Assembly: GCF_000227135.1 (NCBI RefSeq)
Contig: NC_018263.1
Span: 1,935,186 to 1,999,185, forward strand
Reading direction: 5' to 3'
Source: Leishmania donovani
Lineage: Eukaryota > Euglenozoa > Kinetoplastea > Trypanosomatida > Trypanosomatidae
Length of the DNA stretch: 64,000 nucleotides
This document shows, piece by piece, positions 19,377-30,331 of the stretch. The notes below the pieces were generated by a model. That model was given only the letters and a program-made list of their open reading frames with translations. It was not told the origin of the DNA and made no database searches. The translations under genes and the position numbers were made by a program. Each line of letters begins with the position of its first letter. Position 1 is the stretch's first letter.

Positions 19377-22300
19377 GAGATATCGAATCAAGCACGAAGG
19401 AAAGCACAGGGGTGTAGGGGAACTAAAGAAAGGAAACTGGAGCAAAAAAGAAACAACGGCAAGGAAGAGATACACGCACAGTGTGCGAGAGAGGGGGGAG
19501 AATGGGGGAGGGGAGAAGAGGCAAAGGAAAACAAACAAACCAAAAAGAACATGCTCGCGAAAGGGAAAACAAGACAGATGGTGATTTTGTGTATTTTAGG
19601 AGGACACGCAGATGCAAACAGAAAACACACACACACACGTACATGCACATGTACGCATACACATATACGTACGTACCCTCTCAGGGTATCAAGATTTTGG
19701 ATGTTCAAATGTATCAGAGAGAAAGGGAGAGTAGAGAGCAGCATTTTGAAGGAAAGCATAAAAGGAAAGGAAAAAAGAAAAACGAGGAGGAGAAGGGAGG
19801 AAAAGGAAAAAGGGTGGCAGGGAACAAGGATGGCTCAACAAACGAAACGCAAACAACAGAAGAGGTGAGCAGAGCGTGTAGGGCCAACGCTAACCAAGAG
19901 CAAAGAAAGACTAAACAAAAGCGAGAGAAACCACATACAAAATCTATCATGATGACCTCATCGGTAAGCATAATAACATGTGCAGGGAGGGAGATGAGGG
20001 AGGGGATGAAGGCAATCAGGAAAGAGGGGGAGGGCACCTTAGGAGGCGAGAGTGCGGATGTGACCACATCACCACAGAGACCATGGAGAACGAGACAAGG
20101 CGAAGAAATCAAATGACAGGATCCGTGGGCAATCCCTTGTGCTCACAGGAGAACGTAGACGATATTCAGGAGCGGAGGGAGCGGCAGCTTTATTGTTGGC
20201 CATCGCACACTAACATCAACGCGTTATGCGGGACACTTTGCAGGGTGCCATGCCAACTACTCCTACTCACATCACTCCGATGGACCACGTAGGCACGTAG
20301 CCGCCATCTTTTCGCTCACTTCCCTTGGTTTTGAAGTTGCGTTATCAGTGTCGAATGCAGATGTGCATCCCCCTTCGCCTGGGCCTTTCCACTGCTCTTC
20401 TTATTTTGCCGCTGTTCTCTCCCTCTTGCAAGCAAAAGCGGGCCGGTACAAGCGAAAGAGTGTTAGAGAGAGAGAGAGTCTCCGCAATCAAGTTAGAAGC
20501 GCAAGAAACAAAAAGAAGTGAAAGAGTTCTAAGAAGCCGAGAAAAAAAATATGAAAAGTGAACAGGTCGGTGCGGAAGAGAGATCACTGCGAAAGTTGAG
20601 ACATCGGGGATGTTCAGCCGGAGAACATCAATGAAATAACGCGCACACGGCAGACAAACACACGAACACACGCAAACAGAGACGCAAACGCATTCGACTC
20701 GTTCTCCGACTCGCAACGAAGCAACCGCCATCGGTGGCACTCATTCCTCATAGCAGTATACGCACATCCACAATCGCCGTCTCCGGAAGCAACCCGAGTC
20801 CCTCGAAGACGTCCCTGTGTAGCCCGTACCTCGTGTTAGCAATTTATGGGAGGTGGAGTTTCTGGAAACTGGGGGTCACACCTGTGAGCGCTTCCACATG
20901 ACAAGATTGAAGACAGAGACGGAAATAGTCGCAGGTAGGGGTGGCGATAAACGATCATACTTTAAGAAGTGGGCATGCTTGTTATAGAGAAGGAATGAAA
21001 GCCAAGAGAGCGATGCTTCGTTTCGAGGGGGGGCAAGGGGGAACGCGCAAAACAAAAAGCCGTAAGAGTCGCAAGTGCATGTTTGCGAACGTATGCGTGT
21101 GAAAGGGAAACGAAAAAAAATGTAAAGAGGAGGGGGGAAGAGTTATAGAAACCTAGCTGCTTCAGTGTTTGCTCTATTAAAAGCACAGAAAACAAGAAAT
21201 GGAGAAGGAAGAGAAACGTGAACGGAGACGCCGAGGACGAGTCTCTGAGAGCGAGGGTAGATTGAGGTAGGTGGAAGGGGAGCAGTGAGAAAGCGACAAA
21301 ACAAACAATTTCCACACACTCCCACACACACAAAGAGAGAGAGAGATACATACATAATTGGTGCATTCATAAGCTAGTAGACACCTACGTCCGCGTGTGA
21401 GTTTATGGGGACACCTGCAGGGGCTCCGGCTACTCCTCCTTCCTCGAGGGGGCGGGCATGACGGAGCGATGCATTCAAAGTCTCGCTGGAGCGCCATCTC
21501 GACACTCAATCCCCACCACAAACACGCACTCACTGAAAGCAAAAAAAAAGAAAAAATTCAACACGTATACGGTTGACAGTGACCAAAACCTAGGGCAAGA
21601 GGGGAGGTAGCAAGTGAGGGCGGCGATGTGGCTGGGGGAAGGGAGGGGAGGGAAGCATCGAAAAAAAAAAGCGTAGAGTAAGACCCTCACGACACGTCAA
21701 CCGCACACAGACGATCTTGATTCTTTTCCTGCTCTATATACATCTATAATGTGCCCATCCTCTAGCACGTCGTCGCAAGAGTGCACGCCTGCACACAGTT
21801 CCTGCTTTATAAGACCGTCTCGGTTGGTAGCGAGGGGTCTAAAATTGCACGGAACGCGGCAACGACTGAGGCGGCGAGTGACGTTATTGCTTCTTACGCT
21901 TGCCACAGTTCTCGAGGTGTGTGTGTGTGTACCATAAAGCGCCATCTGTCGTGAAAAAAAAGGCACAGTTAAGAAACACCCACACCCATATATATATATA
22001 CATACTCGTACACAAAGCAAGCATTCACTAATCAGCACACCATCAGTCGACACGTTACGGATCCACGAGAGGAGAGACCGAGAAAACAAAAACAAACGTC
22101 CGTGGTGTACGCTTATTGCGCACGTCGCGGTGTGCGAGGGGCGATCACCGCATGTGTCGTAACTTTTTCTCGCACGCGCGGTGGAGTTCTAACAAAGACG
22201 ACAGCAAAGGCGAAAGCGAGGCAAAACAGCCACAGTGACTGGAAAGACACGTGCAAGAAACGCGGGGTGGGGGTGGGGGTCCGCATACGCGCACGCGCGC

Positions 22301-22473
22301 AGCAAATGGGGCGCAGTCCGCTAGGGAGGAGACGGCAGTGTTCAACCGGCACACCGCCACCAACCCCATCTGGCCCGGTGCTGTTCGCAGTGCTTTTCTT
22401 TTTAACCGCTGCACGCATATCTTTCCATGTGTTCCTCAGGGTTCACTTTTCTTCTCCGGCCGAAAACGTTCTA
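19377..22473. other. Long low-complexity region between the PSP1 gene and the gap-side acceptor
   Basis: No gene is supported in 3.1 kb. It is extremely purine-rich on the plus strand from 19377 to 20100. It has a (CA)n run near 19627-19638, a GT run at 21917-21930 and a TA run at 21988-22001. A short more complex island at about 20740-20960 is not recognised. It presumably holds the 3' UTR of the PSP1-domain gene. Confidence 0.45.
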
Positions 22474-23469
22474 TTAGTACATCGTCGCCGACGAAACCGG
22501 GTACGTAAAGACGACCTCGGCTCCCTCCTGCATCGCCAGCTCGTCCACAAGCTTATCCGCGAGGGCCGTGTTACCAAACACCTTCACGAGGAACGTCACG
22601 GCGCTCAGGTCGAGCAACCACTCTGCATCAAGGAACTGGACAGGGGCACCAATCTCCGCCGCGAGCTTCCGAGCGTTCGCAAGTGAGCTCAAGTCGTGTC
22701 TGCGGAGGTCCAGCTTCGTCTCCTTGTCGAAGTCGCGCGCGTGGCGAAGCAGGCGAGGCACCGTCTGCAGCTCCTCGGGAGAAAGGTAGTTTGGATCCAT
22801 GTTGTCCTCTGTGTAGAAGGTGATGGGTTTGGCGGTGGTGATAGCGCTAACGAGGCCCATGTGCAAACTGTTGTTGCCCGGGTACTGGACCACGACCATG
22901 TCACCCGTGAACGTGCGGAACGGAGCGACGAACCAGGCGGAGCCGAAGCGGAAGTTCACCGAGGCGTAGCGGATGACGGACTGTACGGCACCTGGGACGG
23001 CAGCGGTGGCAGAGCTGGTGCCGGGGTGCAACTGCGAGCTGGTGACAGAAAACCCAGGGGGGTACGTCGCGAGCACTTCCTTTGCGTAGTGGCTGCCACA
23101 GTCGCTACTCGTCTCGCTCACGCCATCATCGTTGCTGCTATCTGCCGCGGCACCGCTCTTTGTGAACAACGAGTCTAGCTGCTGCATCTCAGGGTCACGG
23201 CAGCTGGAGTCATATTTGCTGCTGCCTTTGTTCCCGGTAACGCCCCTTCTCGCCTTCTTTCGCTGCTGTGGCGGGGAGGGCAAGGCCCTGCCCTCGTCTG
23301 TCAGGACACTGTAGATGTAGCCAAACGACTCGACGGCTCTCTCGCGGTCCTTCTCCTGGAGAAGAGTGAGCGCGTAAGGGTTATGACGGTAGCAGGACGC
23401 TGAGAGGGTCTGCAAGCCTCCCGGGAGGCAGAGAGCGCTGGGAGACACGGTGGTGGCCATAGTTTCCAT
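22474..23469 (-). CDS. PSP1 C-terminal domain protein
   Basis: The protein has 331 residues from the ATG at 23469; a second in-frame ATG three codons later (Met4) is equally possible. The N-terminal 160 residues are low-complexity and Ser-rich. A PSP1 C-terminal domain follows at about 234-325, with the DFDKETKLDLRRHDLSSLANARKLAAE helix region and a closing strand (AEVVFTYP). In trypanosomatids, PSP1-type proteins are known as subunits of the Crithidia cycling-sequence binding complex (RBP33/RBP45), which binds 3' UTR elements of S-phase mRNAs, so an RNA-regulatory role is plausible. That link is family knowledge and not visible in this sequence. The gene is isolated, with long non-coding flanks on both sides. 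Confidence 0.8.
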   Translation of the reverse strand: METMATTVSPSALCLPGGLQTLSASCYRHNPYALTLLQEKDRERAVESFGYIYSVLTDEGRALPSPPQQRKKARRGVTGNKGSSKYDSSCRDPEMQQLDSLFTKSGAAADSSNDDGVSETSSDCGSHYAKEVLATYPPGFSVTSSQLHPGTSSATAAVPGAVQSVIRYASVNFRFGSAWFVAPFRTFTGDMVVVQYPGNNSLHMGLVSAITTAKPITFYTEDNMDPNYLSPEELQTVPRLLRHARDFDKETKLDLRRHDLSSLANARKLAAEIGAPVQFLDAEWLLDLSAVTFLVKVFGNTALADKLVDELAMQEGAEVVFTYPVSSATMY

Positions 23470-25072
23470 GCACCTTTACTGTTCTGTTTTTTTTTATGTG
23501 TGTGTGTGTGTGTGGGGGGGGTGCCGAACCACAGTGAGACTTCGTGGCACGGCAGATGACGACGAGAACGAGGAAGAAAGAAAATCTACAGAGCGCGCAT
23601 ACAAACTACACCAGTACGACGACGAACAAGCACGTATTTCCAAGGTGGGAGGGAGAGGGGCGTAGAAACACAGGCAGAGAGAGGCAGTCACCTTCAGGCA
23701 CGGTACAGAGCGCAAGAGAGAGACACGAAAGAGAGGGCAAGATTGAAGCGAAAAAAAAAAACAAGAAAAAGATGGGGCGAGTAGACACACGCGGAGGAGC
23801 CGCTGACACGCGAGGGGGACAAACGGAAAGCGCCAAAGAGAGAGAGAGAAGACGACAAGAGGCAAGAACGGCGCGGGCACGGGGTGCGTTAGTATAGAGC
23901 GCCTTCCTTTCAATATCCAGGTCCTCCTCCTCGCGTTTCTTTTTTTTGCTCTTTCCTTTTCTGTCGGTGTTTGTGTTCGTCTTTGTGTTTTGGGGGAGGA
24001 GGGGAACGTATTTGCTCTACCCGTGGGCGTGCGCTGTGCAAGTGCCACGATCGCGATAAGAAAGCGCGTTATTCGTTGTTCTCTTTTTGCTGTGTGGCTA
24101 CTGCTGCTTCTTGCCTTTTGGCAGAGCCGTTTCTCAATGGCGTTTGCGTATATCTGCGTCGCACCACTGTGAGAGTAGCAAGAGACGTTAGAGTAGAGCT
24201 TCTCTCTGGCAAGAGGGACGGCAACGCTCCACTAATTTCAGAGCTTGCCTGTGATGCTTATTGTCGCTACGAAGATGCTTACCTTCGACGCTGGAACAAC
24301 GCCCAGTGCAGTTGGCGGACAAGCGGTCTTCACGGAACGACGTAGAGGGTCAGCGTGAGCGCCTGGCGACGCAGCAACAGCGCTGGCACAGACAACAAAA
24401 CAAACGAGAAAGACGTCCCTGGCCACCGACAACAGTGGGTGTCAACGTGAAGGAGCAGTGAAGGAGAGGTGCGCGCAAACAGAGCCAAATCGAAAAGGCG
24501 TGCGGATTCTATCTCACAACGGTCGTTCTTCGACTCATACCTCTATGAGGATGGTGGTGAGGAGAGAAAAGAGAACGAGACGAGAGGAAGGAACATGAGT
24601 TAGAGAGAGAGGGAGAGAAAGTCAAGAAACGACACGAAGAGACCTTGCGCAGCATCATGGACGTTCATGAAGTGTGCGAGCGAATCGTAGAGCTGGGCAG
24701 GGTGCGATGTGGTCACAGTTCGCCGCCCTAAATGCGCAGAGACTACATGATATGTGTGCGCAAGGTATACGCCATGCCTTGCGAAAGTGCGGGTAGCGTC
24801 TACAGAGGTGCCTGCGTACGTGACGCGCATATGCCTGTAGAAGTGGGATGCTTTGTTTTTCTTTTCGCGCCGTTGGCGCCACCGCCGGCAGGTGTCCATT
24901 CCCTCGTGCTTTCCGTAGAAGTTGACCTCTCCGGCACGGGCCCCGCCTACAGTGGCAGCACAGCGATACGAAACGAGTTCGAGGGATAGGTACACTGCGG
25001 AGAATCTGTCGCACATTCTTCTTCGCCATCACGCCGCATCGCTCCGCTAACCCAGCCCTCCATGGTGAATCT
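23470..25072. other. Intergenic region with (TG)n-G8 tract
   Basis: No gene is supported. A T-run (23487-23495), (TG)n (23497-23514) and G8 (23514-23521) sit 20-50 nt upstream of the PSP1 gene start. An A-run lies near 23751. Sequence from 24650 to 25072 is more complex and is probably the 3' UTR of delta-tubulin. It contains a 138-codon ORF (24600-25016) that I do not recognise. Confidence 0.45.
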
Positions 25073-26761
25073 CTAGAGATGATAGGCAGCGGCTGTGTCG
25101 TACAACACGGCCGCGGCATCGCGCAGCTCCGTTTTGGAGACCCCGTAGCGCTCAAAGTGGTGCACAAAAGCGCCGACGTGGAGCAGCTCCTCTGCGCGGC
25201 CAGCGGCATCAGCCAGCGACGCGCCTACCATGGGCGTGGGGCCGTACAAGGTGACGCTGTGGTCCGGCCGGGTGTATGACGGTGTCGCGCGCCACTCCTC
25301 CGCCGGGCTGACAAAGAGCGACGTCATCGGGAATGGCGACGAGGCGGTGTCGGCCATGAGGTGGCGCAGCTCACGGATGCCGTCTGTATGCGCCGCAACC
25401 CCGCGAATAGCCCACAAACAGCTTCGGTTCTGCATGTAAAACACGGAGGCGTCAGCTACCCTACCAGTCGTTGCTTTTCCTTCTGAGCACGAGAAGCCCG
25501 TGTCGGCGGACGAAGCCAGCGCACTCGGAGCAGTGAAGCTGTGTTGCGCCGTTCGAGCCGCTTCGCCGAGCACCGCAGCCCACGTCGTGGAGCCAGTGAC
25601 CATCTGCGGCGCGAGTGAGCCTGTGAAGAACTTCATCGCCGGGTCCAGCGACAGGGCCTCGACGACGTCGCTGGCAGTGGCGTACCGCTGCGGCGCCGCG
25701 CCTTCCGCGACGCAGCCAGATGGGCCGCTCCCCAAGATGCCTTGGGCAGCTCCACTACCCGTGCCGAGGATGCGGTTTTTCGACAGGTCTTTCTGGGGAG
25801 ACGGGAGAGTGTAGAGAAGCTGCGGTAGGTGAAGCGGGGCGAGCACCCCGCTGATGCGCTGGTTAATGAGCTGGAAGGACACCTCCCCGGCATCTTTGAA
25901 GCCGCGATTCGCCCGTGCACCCTTCAGCTCCTCTGCGATAGCGTCATTGTAGGCGATGAATACGCCGTCCGCCAACCCACCAAGAGTACTGACCGCCATG
26001 ACAACGTTGTACCACTGCGTCACGACCTCGCCGCAACGGAACGGCCACACGACGGAGTGCAGCAACATGGAGCGTGGGAACATCGTCTTGATCTCTTCCG
26101 CAACGAGGCAGCTGACACCCGAGCCGGTGCCGCCGGCGATGCTGTGAAGCACGTGGAAGGTCGACACGACGGTACCCTGCTGCTCGCTCTCGCGCCGAAG
26201 ACATTCCACGATGGCGTCACGACGGCTTTGTCCCTGCTGGTGGTACCCAAAGGCCCAGTTGTTGGCGCTGCCCTCGCCGCGGGTCACACACTGCTGCGGC
26301 GCCAGGGAATAAAGGCGCCTTGACGCAGACTGCGGTGAAGAAGAGGACGAAGGAGAGGATTCGTGCTGCTCGCGTTGCCCGTTAGCACGCTGCACTGTGG
26401 CGGCAATCACTTTGGGCTCCATATCCACCAACACACACCGCGGCTGGGGCAGAGATGTGTCGATAGCCGCGCGCTCTTTCTCTTGCGCGTAGTATGATAA
26501 GGAGTAGTACTGTTGGTGTCCTATCCGCCTCGCCACCTCGGACGGCTCACGTGACGGCCCCGTTGCTGAGCCCGCCACCGCTGAGCGCTGATGGTGGGGC
26601 CGCGCCGGCGGCGGTCGCAGCGCAGGTCGAAAGTCCATGGCTGACACACGCATCTGGTACCCCTCATCGACGCTAGCCTCCGCCTCGGATGCGATCGTGT
26701 CCAGAAATGCCGTTCCAACTTGATTGCCGCACTGTCCTACAAATACGTGAACAGTGGCCAT
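25073..26761 (-). CDS. Delta-tubulin
   Basis: The protein has 562 residues. The frame is open further upstream to 26908, but the tubulin fold begins at the ATG at 26761 (MATVHVFVGQCGNQVG), so that start is chosen. The tubulin signature GGTGSG is at 210-215. The text CVLVDMEPKVIA and GSANNWAFGYHQQG matches delta-tubulin more closely than alpha, beta, gamma or epsilon. Compared with human delta-tubulin (about 450 residues) it has low-complexity insertions at about 38-80, 125-155 and near 325-360. Delta-tubulin acts in basal bodies/centrioles, where it is needed for normal triplet microtubules, consistent with a flagellated cell. Flagellar neighbours include CFAP58 further upstream in the same cluster. 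Confidence 0.9.
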   Translation of the reverse strand: MATVHVFVGQCGNQVGTAFLDTIASEAEASVDEGYQMRVSAMDFRPALRPPPARPHHQRSAVAGSATGPSREPSEVARRIGHQQYYSLSYYAQEKERAAIDTSLPQPRCVLVDMEPKVIAATVQRANGQREQHESSPSSSSSPQSASRRLYSLAPQQCVTRGEGSANNWAFGYHQQGQSRRDAIVECLRRESEQQGTVVSTFHVLHSIAGGTGSGVSCLVAEEIKTMFPRSMLLHSVVWPFRCGEVVTQWYNVVMAVSTLGGLADGVFIAYNDAIAEELKGARANRGFKDAGEVSFQLINQRISGVLAPLHLPQLLYTLPSPQKDLSKNRILGTGSGAAQGILGSGPSGCVAEGAAPQRYATASDVVEALSLDPAMKFFTGSLAPQMVTGSTTWAAVLGEAARTAQHSFTAPSALASSADTGFSCSEGKATTGRVADASVFYMQNRSCLWAIRGVAAHTDGIRELRHLMADTASSPFPMTSLFVSPAEEWRATPSYTRPDHSVTLYGPTPMVGASLADAAGRAEELLHVGAFVHHFERYGVSKTELRDAAAVLYDTAAAYHL

Positions 26762-29272
26762 TCTCCCAAGGCCCGGAAGGACACACGCAGAGTGGGGAAA
26801 AAAAGCAGAACGAGGAGGAAAAGATGCAAAGGTGGGACACCATACGCGAGTGCTGGAGGAGCCTATTAACTCAAGGAAGAACGTGAGCAATGGTGGGGTT
26901 TTCTGCACGCATATCTCTGCGTACGCGTTTATGTGTCTATTTCTCTGTGCGTGTACGTGTGTGTAGTGTGCGCAGGTGCGAGTACCCGCAACGACGAAGG
27001 CAAGAATTGATCTCCGAATACGCAGATGATGCCAGCAACGATTCGAACGTGCCCCCTTCTATGAAGATGAAAAAAAAAGGAAAGCAGATGGGAGCAGTCG
27101 TACCACGAACACGTTTGAAGTGGTGTACGACGTCCCGTTACAACTGAAATTCTCAGCTCCCTTTACGATATATGTGCGCGCGCGTGTGCCTACCGCTCTC
27201 CCGGTAGGCAAGAACGGGTTTGCCCCTGTCTTTGTAGAGGGGCCAAAGAAGGAGCACGCAGTACAGCGATTTTACCTGTGATCGGCATGGACCGTGGCGC
27301 GAGACAAGGATGCCGCTGAGTGTATGTGTGCTTGTTGCGATAGAGGAGTGAAGTGGGCTACTGCCCGACACACGATGATGATCACCGAAAGAGGTGAAAG
27401 CGGTGCAGAGAGTGAGATGAGGTGTGCAGAGCGCAGCAGTCGGTGGTCAGCGAGCCGTTTTTATTCTCCGCTTCAAGTCCCGGAATGAAGAATCGATCAA
27501 CCCGCGTTCTTCAGTATAGGTGCCTTTTCGCTGATCATGAGAGCCCATCCACCTCACGGCGATGAGACAGCAGCACTGGCTTCTCGGTTGCAAATGTCTT
27601 TGCTTTCCAGGAGAGGGGGTCACTTTTTTCAGCAACGCCTTCTCCCCACCCCCAGCACTCCCCTTTTCCGAAGCGGACGAGTTGTCTGCTATGCCTACCT
27701 GCCTTCAAGCCGTCTTTCCTCCGTTTACTCCAAGCCACGGGCGCGTACACGCCGGCGAACACGCCCACCCATCCCCCTCCCCATGAGGCCTGTGGATATC
27801 GTCATGCCAGGTGGCACAAGGGAGAGAGAACGAGAGCGCTCAGGCCATGCGACAAAAAAAAAGGAAAGAGGGGAGGGGGAGGGGGAGGAGGAACAAAGAC
27901 GGCAACGTTTACTGACGCGCTAAGTACGAAGCCTACAGCACGCACACAAAATGCACAACACGAAAAAGCAAAGAAAAAAGGAGAGGCGAGCTGCGTTACG
28001 GTGCGGAAACAACCAAAACGAAGAAACACACAGGGAAGTCCGGCGCAAGAAGAATGAGGAGACGGAGAGGCAGACGGCGCGCCTTCTCTCCTCCCCATAC
28101 ATGCACCGCGTACACCCGTGGGGCACACACACATATAAAGAGAGAGACTTGTTCGCGCTAACGTGTCCGTGTCTCTGCCATAAAGCATGAGTTTAACTCC
28201 TCCCCAGACCCGGCCCGTCACCGGCTCACCCTCTTGGTGCGAAGCAGCGCTATACACACGCGTGCTAGACCATTTAGACGAATCGGTCATCTGAGTGCGG
28301 CTTCTTCCTGAAACCGTACCTACTCACCCGCTTCGCAGGTCGCCCCACAGCCGCTTCCCATTATCCCGCTCACCACTTGGTGGCTCAGACTCCTCATATC
28401 AGTGGGCGGTGTAAGGGCCGGGGGTGAGATACGTTCGAGTGACACTGACACTCTGCCGATCCTCTGTGGATGCTACGAACCAGTGCACTGTCGCAGCTCG
28501 CTCCGACGCTACGTCCTCCAAGACCTGGCCGCCGGCATCCGTAGCGATGCATCGCTCTGATGGCCCCCACTTCGTCGGGTACCTGACCCTGTGGCCACCA
28601 AAGGCGGTTTCGGAATTCTCAGCAATAGGGGACTCCTTCCCTTATCCACGGAACGGGTTCTGGACACTGAAACAGCGCCGAAGTGCTCCCCGTCATCGGG
28701 AACACAGAGAGACTCACACCACCAAGCAATCCTGGAGAGATGGAGGGCGTCAAGAGAGACGACAGGGTGCAGGAGAGAAAGTAGACTGAGCGACTGGGGT
28801 GAGCGAGGCTTGAAGCAGATAGCAACGAGGAACGGAAAAGAGACAGCTTGCCGACGCAGAGTCTCACACGAAAAGGATTCAACGATTCGTGTACGACTGC
28901 CAAATCAGCACCCCTTTATCTCGCTTCGGGGCTGCTGATGGGCAGTCACCCTGGACAGCAAGAAGCACCGCAGCCACGAGAACAACAACTGACCAAATTG
29001 CGGCCGACAACGCTATAGCGTCGCAGCAAAGCCTACCGATGCGTGCCCGCCAACCAGAGGAAAAAGGAAGCGATGCCCCGTGCACAGAATATGAAGCAGC
29101 CGCCCGTCTCAACTTCAGCCATCTGCTGAAAAAAAAGAACCACCCTCACAAAATACGCGCGCGCGTGCGCCACGACGGGAGAACCCCTTTCCCAAACAGA
29201 GCTGTTAGCAGTGGACACTGCATCCCACTCGCCCACCCCTACTCTCAGAATATCGCATCTTTCTTCTGGAGT
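26762..29272. other. Intergenic region with a higher-complexity island
   Basis: No gene is supported. Leader sequence of delta-tubulin lies near 26762-27000. From about 28200 to 28680 the sequence lacks simple repeats and could be a degenerate retroposon or structured 3' UTR (see findings). A GA-rich stretch lies near 27820-27900. Confidence 0.4.
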
Positions 29273-30331
29273 TTACACCACCACAACCCAGCGCCGTCGT
29301 CGACCTGGTCGACAGTGAAGTTTACCACCGCCACCGCCATCACCGCTACCGCCGCCGCTGGTTGCCGCCGCCGCGCTATCTTCCCCATGGACCCCACTCA
29401 CCAAGCCGCTGCCAGTGGACGTCGAGGATGCTGTACCTCCATGCACGCGCCCGCTACGGCGCGCCACGGTGCCGCTGCACGTCAGACCAGGACGCATCAC
29501 TCTCTCAACGCAGAAGGCTAAGCCGATCATCATGAGCTCCGCCACCACTAGTGTACCGCGATGCTGCTGCCGCAGAAGAAGAAGACGAGGTTTGATGGCG
29601 TGTCGCACGTAGAAGCGCAGAAGCGCCACTTGCACCCGCCCAAAGACGGTCAGCCTACCCTCACAGACGGGGTAGCAGAAGTCCTGATGGAGAAGCAGAA
29701 CATCGCGCCGCAGAAACCACACGCGCGTAACCAGGCTTTCGACCTCGGGGTCGCCGCCGAGGCTAAGTGTGGATGGCTGGTAAACAATATTTCGGGCGGC
29801 GCCGTCCTCCTTGCGTGGATCGCGCCTCCCGCCGAGCGAGCGCTCCTGTGAGTCGAAGATGTACGTGGTGAGCTGCACGGCGTTGTCGATGACGTAGTCC
29901 TCGCCTAAAGAGCCCCACTTCTGCCGAAACTGCACATCCTCGACCACCTGCTCCAGAATTCCCTTCGCAAAATCGATTCTCTGCATCCTGATTTTGTGAA
30001 GAAGCGTATCGCAGCCGCGCAGGAACGGCTCCCGCAGACATCGCTGATATGACTGAAGCCCATGCGCATCCCATTCCTCCGGCGAGAGCGTCAACTTATC
30101 TTGAAACGGGTTCGCGAGTGCACGCTGCACGAGGTCTACCATCTCCAGCACCTCCCCACAGAGGTTGCAGAGCCCGACCCCATCGCAGGGGGTCAGAAGG
30201 GAGAAGACATACTCCTGAGCTGCTGAGCTGTCCGGCAACCGCGTTAGGTCCAAGAGCAGTGGGAGTGTCAAGAGCAGGACGATCGTGACAAGGGTGCGAT
30301 TAATGGACACAGATCCTCTCAGAAGAGACAT
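29273..30331 (-). CDS. Membrane-anchored protein with conserved-looking Cys, unknown function
   Basis: The protein has 352 residues from the ATG at 30331; the upstream extension to 30472 has no other ATG and is low-complexity. A hydrophobic signal-anchor lies at residues 11-28, a Cys trio (C49, C55, C58) just after it, and further Cys at 98, 107, 219 and 223. A second hydrophobic segment lies at about 260-277. The C-terminus is Ser/Gly-rich with a glycine run and ends in an Arg-rich, Val-rich tail. The paired Cys suggest disulfides in a secretory-lumen domain. I recognise no family. Low complexity in the last 70 residues makes the exact C-terminus less certain. Confidence 0.65.
   Translation of the reverse strand: MSLLRGSVSINRTLVTIVLLLTLPLLLDLTRLPDSSAAQEYVFSLLTPCDGVGLCNLCGEVLEMVDLVQRALANPFQDKLTLSPEEWDAHGLQSYQRCLREPFLRGCDTLLHKIRMQRIDFAKGILEQVVEDVQFRQKWGSLGEDYVIDNAVQLTTYIFDSQERSLGGRRDPRKEDGAARNIVYQPSTLSLGGDPEVESLVTRVWFLRRDVLLLHQDFCYPVCEGRLTVFGRVQVALLRFYVRHAIKPRLLLLRQQHRGTLVVAELMMIGLAFCVERVMRPGLTCSGTVARRSGRVHGGTASSTSTGSGLVSGVHGEDSAAAATSGGGSGDGGGGGKLHCRPGRRRRWVVVV

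Noticed and set aside
24238..24432. Minus-strand ORF with a signal-peptide-like N-terminus
   Set aside because: Its first codon is TTG and there is no ATG in frame. It lies in the 3' UTR of delta-tubulin with no splice acceptor of note.
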